Below are positions 55,901 to 64,000 of a DNA stretch of 64,000 bases, in pieces; position 1 is the stretch's first letter; each line of letters starts with the position of its first letter. The position numbers were made by a program, and so were the translations under genes. Source of the DNA: Histoplasma ohiense (taxonomy: Eukaryota > Ascomycota > Eurotiomycetes > Onygenales > Ajellomycetaceae); contig JAEVHH010000002.1 of NCBI GenBank assembly GCA_017607445.1, positions 7,160,001 to 7,224,000 on the forward strand, read 5' to 3'. Under the pieces are notes generated by a model that was given only the letters and a program-made list of their open reading frames with translations, had not been told where the DNA came from and did not search any database.

Positions 55901-56044
55901 GGCGCGTATGGCAAACGATTTCCAAAAAAAAAATAAAAATAAAAATAAAAATAAACAAATAAATAAATAAATAAAAATAAGAATAGCTCTATATCAGGCA
56001 CCCGTTCCCCAGGAATACTAATGTTTCCACAACCACTTTAAACT
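52910..56044. other. AT-rich, gene-poor 3.1-kb region
   Basis: No intact gene recognised. It contains a 96-bp inverted-repeat element (53302-53397), a near-repeat of AGCAAATCCTTCCCGTGTT / AGCAAATCGTTCCCGTGTT about 190 bp apart (near 53637 and 53828), a short TCAGGCAA tandem (55303-55337) and AAAAT/AAAT repeats (55928-55980). Frames at 54058-54430 and 54525-54713 look weakly protein-like but have no motif. Confidence 0.45.
53302..53397. repeat. 96-bp inverted-repeat (MITE-like) element
   Basis: CTCAGACCCTCT at 53302-53313 pairs perfectly with AGAGGGTCTGAG at 53386-53397. The interior contains a second small palindrome (AACTACTTTAGTT). No target duplication is evident, so insertion is not proven. 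A cruciform or hairpin RNA is the alternative. Confidence 0.5.
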
Positions 56045-56543
56045 ATGCCCCATTACATCCGATTTCTCAAAACCCCCAAAATAGTGGTGTCTCCTAATAG
56101 CCAATGCTTCGTTGAAGCATTGATCACCATCACGACAGATTTGGGGGATGCATTCCTTGCGGAAGACACTGAACTTCTTTCCATATTGCAGTTTACCAAA
56201 AACAACGAGTTAACAACCTCATTCGACGAGATATTCAAGTGGAAAGCTGGAAATCGAGAGCTGAAGATAGCTTTCGGGCCGTGTCCGATCTCCGATGTGA
56301 ATCATGCTGCTAGACTCAGTGTGAGGAACGCCAATGCTGGTCTGGTCGACCGCTTGGAGCCGTCTAAGGCGCCCAGCATTGTTACTGCTTGCAGTGCTGA
56401 CTTTGGGGGGAGTTATGGCCCACAGGCTGAAAAGCTGGTTGAACGATGTTTTAAGCTCGAAATTGGACCAGAGTTGAGGGCTTGGGAAGAGACAGGCAAT
56501 AGTATCGCCCGACATATATGGTAAGTGAGGAAGGCCCTTTCGT

Positions 56544-56579
<36 letters not shown>

Positions 56580-57261
56580 CCACCCTAATCAGTCCGCTGG
56601 CAAATCTTTTACACATAACTACTCACAAAACGTCATCTAACATCTACAAAAATACAGGGACGCTGCGCTGGGATGTGTGATGGAACTTCAGAGCGCATAT
56701 ATGCGCCTAGGAGGATCAATTCCTACACTTCAAAAACTATTCTATGAGCGAAAAAACACGCCACTTCGCGTCATCGAGCTAGGCGCAGGGTGCGGGATTG
56801 TCGGACTCGCAATCGCCCAGATAGTACCTCAGTGCTCGGTGCTGCTTACCGACCTCGAAGAGGTCCGGGATATCATCAGCCGCAATTTGAAATATGCCAC
56901 TTTTGCCAGATTCTCCACCGCTCGATTCCATGTCCTTGACTGGGATGAATCTATGCCAGACGAAATTGCTGAACATGGTTATGATCTGATTGTTGTTTCG
57001 GATTGTACTTATAATGCGGACAGCCTCCCAGCCCTGGTCCAAATGCTTACAGCACTGGTCCAAATTTCTCCTGGTGCGATTGTGCTGGTGGCTTTGAAAA
57101 AACGGCACGATAGCGAGGAGGTGTTCTTTGACCTGATGAAGAACACAGGGTTTGAAATTGATAGCCGCACCATTTCCCCACTGCCAAGTCTTGATTCAGG
57201 ATATAAATCGGTCGACATCGAGCTCTATGCGTTTTGCAAAGATTCCCCAGTAGATAGTTGA
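56045..57261 (+). CDS. METTL21/FAM86-like protein methyltransferase
   Basis: Seven-beta-strand SAM-dependent methyltransferase, probably acting on protein lysines. Exons are 56045-56520 and 56658-57261, 359 residues; the splice restores SIARHIW-DAALGCVMELQS. SAM motif I is RVIELGAGCGIVGLAIAQ (about 196-213), followed by LLTDLEE (acidic residue binding ribose) and a post-I block. The VSDCTYNADSLPALVQML segment corresponds to the (D/E)XXY-type catalytic motif of this group. The N-terminal 158 residues are typical of the fungal relatives and not catalytic. The 137-bp intron contains a T35 run. The exact substrate cannot be read from sequence. Confidence 0.85.
56545..56579. repeat. T35 homopolymer inside methyltransferase intron
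   Basis: Uninterrupted T run on the coding strand, early in the intron and well ahead of the acceptor at 56657. Confidence 0.9.
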
Positions 57262-58966
57262 AGATGCGAGAGTGGTTGGCGTATTCGCATTACAATGGAG
57301 AAAGAAGAAAAAATACCCGAGTTTGAGGTTACAGCATATGAAAGACAAGAGTTAATGATTAAGCCTGGCGCCTAATTTCTCTGCGGACCAGAAAATCCCT
57401 CATATATAAAGTGGAGGTACACCCCTTGTTTTTTTGTTGACTCCTGAATTGCCATAGCTGGGGCCACGACGACTGCAGGGCAAGGCCAGAAAGCACAGCT
57501 AGAGAGCTCAGAGGTTTGCGGGAATCGTCACTACCAGAAAATGGAACATCGGCTGTGGGTTGCGACTCACCGCTCCATTCTCGCAGCTTACATAAAAAAC
57601 GGCGGCATGGAGTTTGCAATGGTGAAGAGAGTGTGTAAATTTTTTTTTTTTCTCCCTTGTTCGTTGTTGTTTTTGTTCTGTGTGGCTGCCTGAAACAATA
57701 CGGATCAAAGTCTGCACACCCCGTGGCAACCTAGGATTGAGAGGCCCATTTTTTTTAGCAGGAGCTGAACAGACGAATAGGAAAGGGGAGAAGTGAAGCA
57801 TATCTCAGCAGAGGTGATACTGGCTGCAGCTTTGCTCCTGTTGATCGTCGCCTCGGCATCCTGCATAGCAGCTGCAAGTGCTACATACGCCGATTATTGA
57901 GAGGGGAATGTTCAAGAGATGCCAGTTCCAGCATGGGCCTGTATTTCGAATCGAGAAACTCCTACAGATGCTTGCTGCCAGACTTCCTGCATATACACCA
58001 GCATTATTGAGACTGAGTTTGCGTTAACGGGACATTGTTGCTTTCCCACTGCCACGTCAATAATATGTCCCAAAAAATATTACCCATAATTCATTGATGA
58101 TCCCACCCATTATTTTTCTCCTCGTTTTCAAGTATCTCCTCGTCTGGGAACGAGCATATTTTAGTGTACCTCATTTCTGCGGGCTGTTTCGGTCTTCTTA
58201 GCAGTGCGAGAACAGGCGCATCAATTAGTCATATATAGGAGGCGGATTGAAGACTCTTCGGGGCCTCGAGAACTGGAGGAGGGGCAAGGAAGCCAAAGAA
58301 GCAAGGGAACCGTGAAATGATAAAGTTCTCAATTTCCAGGGCGTATCGAGCTAGGGCACACCGTTTTGCGGGCTGGCTGGAGACATGGTCCAGTTCAGTC
58401 TGGATTTTATTTGCTGCTGGCCTGTTATTCGTAAATCCTGCGTAGTCAATGGTTTGTTTTTTGGTTCTTCAGGGTTTCACTGTAGGCTGGAGTAGCTTTG
58501 GGCATTCAGTGGTGGAGGCGGCTCGGCGGCGCTATTCGCTCCCGCACAAATCTCGTCACGCACAAAACTGGGCTGTTGTCCCACTCCCGCCCGTATTTTT
58601 TCCCTCAACCTCCTCCACCACCAACTCAACAACATCCGCACAACACTGCACAGCAGCTGTTTCAAACTCCTATCCCTCGATTCGTTCTGTCTGTGTCGGC
58701 TGCATGTGTATTTATATATATAAATATATAAATATATAAATATACTCGTCTAGCCCATCGCCCGCTCCCGATCGTCTTGCTAAGTCAAGTGTCTGCTCGG
58801 AATGTGAGTTTCCCTCAAGGCCGTTCCCTTCTAGGAGTCTACGACGGGCTCCCGTCTTGTGGCACGCGTAAAACAAGTCCGTGTGACTGCGTGCTGTTTT
58901 TGATGCTATGATTTCTCCCCCGTTGCACTGCGTTCTGCTGCCGCTTCTCTTTCTGAAGAGTCTGCC
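57262..58966. other. Upstream region of ornithine decarboxylase
   Basis: About 1.7 kb with no supported gene. It includes T runs near 57640-57655 and a TATATAAATA-type repeat (58714-58745) roughly 800 bp before the ODC start. The distance suggests a long promoter and leader, as known for fungal ODC genes. Confidence 0.45.
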
Positions 58967-59362
58967 ATGCTAACGGAATACGTGCAATTCACTCCAGCCC
59001 TATCTTTGCCCACCCCAGACCAATTTTTTCCTCAGGAGAACCCACACCTTTGGGACGAACACCCCAAAGGTATCTTGCCCACAACGGCTTCCGAAGCCAC
59101 CGAACCTTCTTTACGTCCTCCCTTTCCCCTCCAACCTTTCAGCAGCGTTTCCATCTTCTTAACGCACTGGGCTCTCTGCCAAGCAGCTCTCCGGATCCCG
59201 TCGTTTGTGTTCGTTGATCCCTCAGCGCACAACCTCCTCGTTCGCCAGAACATTAAGCTGCCGCATAGGACTTCTCTACAGGTTCTTCCTCTTCTGGAGG
59301 AGGAGTCGAGGAGGCTAGGTCCAGTCAATTTCGATTGTGTTGAGACATTCCGACCGCCCTAA
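58967..59362 (+). CDS. 131-codon upstream frame in the ODC leader (candidate uORF)
   Basis: Starts at an ATG and encodes MLTEYVQFTPALSLPTPDQF... to a stop at 59362, 151 bp before the ODC ATG and in a different frame. The composition is protein-like (Pro, Phe, Leu and Glu balanced, no runs). Fungal ODC mRNAs can have long leaders with upstream frames that take part in polyamine control, so this may be a regulatory uORF. It could also be a separate small gene or an alternative ODC exon; no consistent in-frame splice to ODC was found by eye. Confidence 0.4.
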   Translation: MLTEYVQFTPALSLPTPDQFFPQENPHLWDEHPKGILPTTASEATEPSLRPPFPLQPFSSVSIFLTHWALCQAALRIPSFVFVDPSAHNLLVRQNIKLPHRTSLQVLPLLEEESRRLGPVNFDCVETFRPP

Positions 59363-59513
59363 CACCAATTATTCGTCATCAACTGTTAAAATATCCATCA
59401 ATCCATCGTAAGGGAAAGAAGAGTTTATTTATATACACACAAATATATATCTAACCCTTGGCATCCTACAACCCACCAAATACCCACTACCAACTCGACA
59501 TCTCGCCTTTTGG

Positions 59514-60938
59514 ATGGTTATGGCCCCTTTTGCCTTCGTACCCCATGATATATATGTGAGCCGAAATTACCCTGACGATAGTAATAATTACAAGACTTCC
59601 AGCAGTCATGGCGGGTTCGATTTGTTTCAGGCCCGAGAAGCATCCAAGGATCTAATCTTCGAGATCCTGAAGGAGAAAGTCGCAAAGATTGATATTCACA
59701 ATTGCCACCCTGGCGAGGAGGACCCTTTTTATATTGCGGATTTGGGTCAGGTTTACCGCCAGCATGTCCGTTGGAAGAAGAATTTAGGACGCGTGAAGCC
59801 TTTTTATGGTATGTTTCGTCATTTTTTTTCTTCCTACTTTGTTCCATTTATTCGAAACCACAGTATCCTGATGAATTCATTCCCAGCTGTCAAATGCAAC
59901 CCTGACCCTCAAGTCTTGCGTCTCATGGCGAACCTGGGCAATGGTTTCGATTGTGCGTCGAAAGCAGAGATCGACTGTGCCCTTGGTGCTGGTGTCGACC
60001 CGAGCCGCATCATTTATGCGCAGCCGTGCAAAACAAAGTCCTATCTCCGCTACGCTTCCCAGGTGGGTGTCAAGCAGATGACCTTTGACAATTCTGATGA
60101 ATTGTACAAGATCAAGGAAATGTGCCCCGAAGCAGAGCTGTATCTCCGCATTTTGACGGATGACTCGTCCAGTCTGTGCCGCTTGAGCATGAAATTCGGA
60201 GCTTCCCTTTCCATTACGCGCTCTTTGCTTGAGCTAGCCAAGGAACTCAAGCTCAATGTCATTGGTGTCAGCTTCCACGTCGGGTCAGGAGCCGAGGACC
60301 CTAGGTCATTTGTCAAGGCTGTGGAGGATTCCCGCTACGTATTTGACCAGGCTGCTGAAGTTGGGTTCGATCTCAAAGTCCTCGATGTCGGTGGGGGATT
60401 TTCTGAAGATACCTTTGAGCGCTTTGCAGCTACCCTCGGTGACGCTCTTGATGAGCATTTCCCTCCCCATATCCGCGTGATCGCTGAGCCTGGACGCTAC
60501 TATGTTGCTTCAGCATTCACACTGGCTGCCAACGTAATTGCACGCCGCGACGTCAGTCTGGAAATGTCTGACTCCGACTCCACGAGCAGCGCCACCGAGG
60601 CCTACATGATCTACCTGAACGATGGTGTCTACGGCAACTTCTCTAACATCATTTTTGATCACCAGCATCCAGTGCCGCAGATCCTGACAATGGAAAGCCC
60701 AGTCTGCACACCCATCGAGTATTCAATCTGGGGTCCGACTTGTGATGGTATTGATCTAATCACACAACGCATCACCCTCCCGGGAGCCCTGGACGTCGGC
60801 AACTGGCTCTATTTCGAAAACATGGGCGCGTACACTAAATGCAGCGCAACGTGCTTCAATGGGTTCACCGATAAACACGAAGTCATTTACATCTCTACTG
60901 AACCGAGTGCTACCGCTTTACTGGGGTACTCAGACTGA
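59514..60938 (+). CDS. Ornithine decarboxylase
   Basis: PLP enzyme that makes putrescine, the entry step of polyamine synthesis. Exons are 59514-59808 and 59887-60938; the 78-bp intron splits the Ala codon in KPFY-A-VKCNPDPQVL. 448 residues, normal for fungi. The PLP lysine is Lys101 in YAVKCN. Other signatures: FDCASKAEI, FHVGSGAEDPRSF, KVLDVGGGFSEDTF, the phosphate-binding EPGRYYV (Glu299) and the catalytic cysteine in GPTCDGID (Cys384). The start is the first of two near ATGs (MVMAPF). Expression is usually repressed by polyamines; the long leader with an upstream frame fits translational control. The enzyme converges with the CobW-type gene. Confidence 0.96.
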   Translation: MVMAPFAFVPHDIYVSRNYPDDSNNYKTSSSHGGFDLFQAREASKDLIFEILKEKVAKIDIHNCHPGEEDPFYIADLGQVYRQHVRWKKNLGRVKPFYGMFRHFFSSYFVPFIRNHSILMNSFPAVKCNPDPQVLRLMANLGNGFDCASKAEIDCALGAGVDPSRIIYAQPCKTKSYLRYASQVGVKQMTFDNSDELYKIKEMCPEAELYLRILTDDSSSLCRLSMKFGASLSITRSLLELAKELKLNVIGVSFHVGSGAEDPRSFVKAVEDSRYVFDQAAEVGFDLKVLDVGGGFSEDTFERFAATLGDALDEHFPPHIRVIAEPGRYYVASAFTLAANVIARRDVSLEMSDSDSTSSATEAYMIYLNDGVYGNFSNIIFDHQHPVPQILTMESPVCTPIEYSIWGPTCDGIDLITQRITLPGALDVGNWLYFENMGAYTKCSATCFNGFTDKHEVIYISTEPSATALLGYSD

Positions 60939-61484
60939 CTTTCAGAACAGTGTATCGGCTAATCGAACCAAGAAAAATTAAATGGAAGAAGGCGGAAGCA
61001 AGCATTGTGGAGCGGAAGTGGCTACTCTTGTTTTCTTATACTCTACCATGGGGAATTTGAGCATTTTTTGTGGAGAAAGCCTCCAAGTAAAATCAATATT
61101 TCATATATTGCTATTTAAAAACAGACTTAACATTTTGATTCTTCCCAACTATCTTGATATTTTTCCTGTTAGATCTCTGGACGATATACTTCTTTTTTGC
61201 TTGTTTTATTCTTGTTCCATCCAAACCATTTACTTTTTTTCTTTAAAAATAATCATAGTTAAGTTTCAGGTACAGAGAAAAAATGGAGTTTCGCATTCTA
61301 TTTATATTTTGCTTTTTGATTTTTCCGTTTACCCTGCCCGCATCCTTTATGCCTTCTATAGAAATAATCGGGTCTAAAGCACGGATAATATATTATTCAC
61401 GGGAGAATCTCACCACAGAAGCAAATAGTGGCTAACTGATCACATTCTTCCAAATCTATTACACTAACGATTTTATTTGCAAAG

Positions 61485-61567
61485 TGTTGGGGGTTTGGAT
61501 TAGTTCGTCCACTCAACTACCAGCATGGCGCTGGTGGTGATCGAGCGATTTGCCCAGTGGCCAAACA
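61485..61567 (+). mobile_element. Mini solo-LTR-like dispersed element, copy D (best preserved)
   Basis: An 83-bp element beginning TGTTGGGGGTTTGGATT and ending CAGTGGCCAAACA. It is flanked by a perfect 5-bp direct duplication CAAAG (61480-61484 and 61568-61572). Within it, ACCAGC and GCTGGT around the loop ATGGC form a hairpin. TG..CA ends plus a 5-bp duplication are the hallmarks of LTR integration. Copy D defines the family boundaries used for copies A-C. Confidence 0.7.
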
Positions 61568-62283
61568 CAAAGCTATTTATATTATTATTTTAACAAACAT
61601 CCAAAGAAATAGAACATCCACTTAAAAGTGGTTTTCTTTTCCACCATATAACGAGCAAGCTTTTCTGGAGAGTGATGGAAGCACAATGACATTTGCACAT
61701 TTTCTTCCCGCCGCCCGTTACTTTCCTCCTACCACCAGGGTTTTTAACGAACTACACATTTCCCAATTCAGAAACGCTTTTCATACTGATTTGCATCCAC
61801 GTTTCAATTCTTCATGGTATATCGTAAGGTACTTAGAGAGATATGTGGGCTCGTTGCAAATTGGTATTCCTGTCACGCACTGATTCTCTCAGAACTTTAT
61901 CCCGCGATAAAGCTTCGTTTTCTCACTCCTTCTAAACCACCCCTGCAGCAAGCTAAATTTTACGGATGGGGGATGGCATATATATCAGAAGGTAGATGCT
62001 GTAATACAATAGCGAGGGGGCTAATTGGGTGGGAATGGGGGACAAACTCAACTACTTAATCTCATTAGGGAAGAGTAAGATGTTGTAGAAATGAATAATA
62101 AGGATGCATGCTTCAATTGATGTCTGAAAATTTTTGTAAGAGTATACCCGTACCCTTGTCCTTGTTTTGTCTATCCAAACTTCTATGAAATCCAGCTGCT
62201 TTTGCCTTCCAACATATAGAAAATTACATATGAAAAATATATACAATAGATGCAATAATATTAGCTTGAAATCGCTTCTCGTA

Positions 62284-62303
62284 GTATGTATGTACATACA
62301 TAC
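62284..62303. repeat. Perfect 20-bp palindrome
   Basis: GTATGTATGT followed directly by ACATACATAC, with no spacer. It lies about 65 bp past the stop codon of the CobW-type gene, between two convergent genes. Confidence 0.85.
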
Positions 62304-62366
62304 ATCAGGTAAACTTTCATATCTTTTCACCCCTCCCTGCCCCTTGTCAACCTGTACATCACAGCA

Positions 62367-63662
62367 TCAAGCAAGCCGCTCCACCTTTGTCACTCCCCGC
62401 CTATTTTCTGCAGAGTCACCTGCGACCTCCAACAGCCCTTCACTCTCTAGTTTCCGCGTCCACTTATGAGATTCACCTCTGGCAAGGATGAGTGTCATAG
62501 ATGCAATTATGGCGCTTTCGGGAGGTACCGTTCTTGCACCTTCTTTACTAGTGCTAGAAGCATTGCCTATGGAAGCCGGAGAGCGAGTATACGTCCATCG
62601 GCCAAACGCCCAGTTAAGGATGTAATTCTGCGTCTTGATGGTGGCTGTTCTTCTCTCAGGTGCGACAGCTCCATCAACATTTCCATTTCCTTCGTCCCTT
62701 GTGGGTGCTGGTGTCGGTTTTGGTGTAGGCGCCTGAGCCTTTTCTCCTGACGAGTCTTCCGGAGGTGAATCAGCCGGGAATTGGATAATGCCTTTTATCC
62801 TGTAGACCTCATCCTTGGGCGCGGATAAGAGGAGCGTAGTAAATGCCTCCGTATTGACAGTGTCGGACGGCTGAGAGCTGGTAAGCAAAACCGAGAGCAC
62901 GTCCACCTCGGACTGATGCTCATTTTCCCGAGGCTCACCAAGCCCATGACTATGCTCTTGCACATAAGCCTCCTTGGCCGCCGTATTATCAGTTCCGTTT
63001 AACAACACAAGATCCAATGAAGCATGTCCGCGATCAGATATCTCCTTGGCCAGCAACGCCCCATCAATTCCCAACAAGACGTCCTTGTCCACGAAACCCT
63101 TTGCAGACTTTACCCAGGCAGTATCAAGCTCCAGATCTGCCACGCGGTCTAAACACACATCAAACCGGTCCTCCGGTACGTCCTCCCATTTATTGAAAAT
63201 AATCAGATCCGTGTACTTCGCCTGCAACTTCGCCGTGTATGAGGTGTCATCGTAGCCTTCCCAGTTCTCCACGTCTATCACGCTGATGACTCCATCTAAT
63301 ACGAATTTGCCATCATTCTCACGCGAGATTCGGTTCACTTCCATTGCTAACGTGGCGGGGAATGCGCTGCCGCTCGTCTCGATGACGATGCGGTCTGGAT
63401 TTACTTCATCACAGAGTTGGAGGAGGGCGTCGCCCAGTTGTCCCACGAGGTTGCAGCAGATGCATCCGTTGAGAAGCTCGCGGACGCCGGAAATGGAGTT
63501 TGCAGACGCTAATTGAGAGTCCACGGCCAGATCCCCAAACTCGTTTTTTAGAAGAGCTAGCCGGTAGTCTGGGGGTACTTGGGGGATCAGATTAAGGATG
63601 ATTGTTGTTTTGCCCGCGCCGAGAAAGCCGGTGATTATGGTGACCGGAATGGGAGGCGACAT
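62367..63662 (-). CDS. CobW/ZNG1-type metallochaperone GTPase (COG0523)
   Basis: G3E GTPase that binds zinc (or another metal) and hands it to client enzymes. Intronless, 431 residues, start MSPPIPVTIITGFLGAGKTT with Walker A at residues 12-20. The metal-binding motif GCICC (Cys67, Cys69, Cys70) is intact. IVIETSGSAFP gives the switch/Walker B region and IIFNKWED the guanine-specificity motif (NK-D-like with an altered spacing). A His-rich patch (EHSHGLGEPRENEHQ) and the C-terminal CobW_C region (VYRIKGIIQFP, then NYILNWAFGRWTYTR) follow. The Pro/Thr-rich insertion between the two C-terminal strands is unusual. ODC is its convergent neighbour. Confidence 0.92.
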   Translation of the reverse strand: MSPPIPVTIITGFLGAGKTTIILNLIPQVPPDYRLALLKNEFGDLAVDSQLASANSISGVRELLNGCICCNLVGQLGDALLQLCDEVNPDRIVIETSGSAFPATLAMEVNRISRENDGKFVLDGVISVIDVENWEGYDDTSYTAKLQAKYTDLIIFNKWEDVPEDRFDVCLDRVADLELDTAWVKSAKGFVDKDVLLGIDGALLAKEISDRGHASLDLVLLNGTDNTAAKEAYVQEHSHGLGEPRENEHQSEVDVLSVLLTSSQPSDTVNTEAFTTLLLSAPKDEVYRIKGIIQFPADSPPEDSSGEKAQAPTPKPTPAPTRDEGNGNVDGAVAPERRTATIKTQNYILNWAFGRWTYTRSPASIGNASSTSKEGARTVPPESAIIASMTLILARGESHKWTRKLESEGLLEVAGDSAENRRGVTKVERLA

Positions 63663-64000
63663 GGCTGTTACTGCTGTTCGGAATTGAGATGGAAGAGGGC
63701 ATTACCCGTGTTTCGCAATCGAATTGCCGGCCATAGCAGTTCATTGACAACTTGAATTTTCAACATCAACATAGATTTCATGAGATGATGTCATGGACTC
63801 TCCTTGCCACTTGCTCAATCGAGCTGAGTCAGCAGACAATTATTGTTCCACGCCTCCAAAATGTAAAGCGCCTTCAAGGGTTCACTTCAACCAGCTACAA
63901 GATGCCAAATTGGGTTAATGTACAGAGTACGTGAATCAGAAGCATTCTTGAAACCAGATCAACTGTTCTAAACTCAAAATAATATGATGTGGTTCTTCAT
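63663..64000. other. Right edge of window
   Basis: Presumed promoter of the CobW-type gene. No further gene can be supported; a short plus-strand frame at 63752-63934 is probably chance. Confidence 0.4.

Larger units (their letters stand above)
60939..62366. other. Convergent intergenic region, ODC / CobW-type gene
   Basis: AT-rich 1.4 kb holding a complete small dispersed element (61485-61567) and a perfect 20-bp palindrome (62284-62303). No gene supported. Confidence 0.5.

Noticed and set aside
61485..61567. tRNA-derived SINE (TTGCCCAGTGG resembles a polymerase III A box)
   Set aside because: No B box at a suitable distance downstream, no A-rich tail, and TG..CA ends with a 5-bp duplication fit LTR-type integration better.
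1..64000. tRNA genes, rRNA genes and CRISPR arrays
   Set aside because: Scanning by eye for GGTTCGAATCC-like B boxes and cloverleaf arms found none, no rRNA signature was seen, and the regular repeats present are simple microsatellites.

Overview
This is a nuclear genome segment from a filamentous ascomycete. Genes are intron-bearing, with short introns (mostly 53-125 bp) carrying GT..AG ends, and the products are fungal housekeeping proteins. The protein set (SWC3-like subunit, TLDc protein RTC5, MIC60, kappa-class GST, DUF6604 protein, fungal kinase and AAA relics) and the long A/T homopolymers inside introns fit Eurotiomycetes, most likely Onygenales (Ajellomycetaceae-like). The order is inferred, not proven. 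I rebuilt each split gene by matching donor and acceptor phases; in every multi-exon model listed as a gene the exon lengths sum to an intact frame.

Layout. 1-5.2 kb is gene-poor: short broken reading frames, two copies of a tiny dispersed repeat and a purine-rich stretch. 5.2-7.1 kb holds mitochondrial threonine dehydratase (ILV1). 7.1-13.4 kb is an accessory island: an AAA+ ATPase pseudogene, an intact 860-residue DUF6604 protein and a protein kinase pseudogene. 13.4-43.3 kb is a dense core block: mitochondrial bL36 and elongation factor G (+), an ABHD12-type hydrolase (-), an SWR1-complex SWC3-like subunit (+), then four minus-strand genes in a row (RTC5, N-myristoyltransferase, folylpolyglutamate synthase, SAC1 phosphatase). 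Rab5 diverges from SAC1, and MIC60 and a large membrane-anchored protein follow. 43.3-53 kb has an 820-residue protein with a probable SH3 fold, a kappa-class GST and a 439-residue conserved-looking protein. 53-56 kb is again gene-poor and AT-rich, with a small inverted-repeat element. 56-63.7 kb carries a METTL21/FAM86-like methyltransferase, ornithine decarboxylase with a long leader holding a 131-codon upstream frame, and a CobW/ZNG1-type metallochaperone GTPase.

How the genes relate. No secondary-metabolite cluster is visible. Several neighbours share a cellular theme: mitochondrial translation (bL36m, MEF1); endosome and phosphoinositide biology (divergent SAC1 and Rab5); and an N-myristoyltransferase next to RTC5, whose N-terminus (Met-Gly-Gly) looks like a substrate of that enzyme. 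The most unusual non-coding feature is a family of 66-83 bp dispersed elements with TG..CA ends, 5-bp flanking duplications and a conserved hairpin core (four copies). They resemble miniature solo LTRs, and one sits in the shared promoter of the ABHD12-like and SWC3-like genes.
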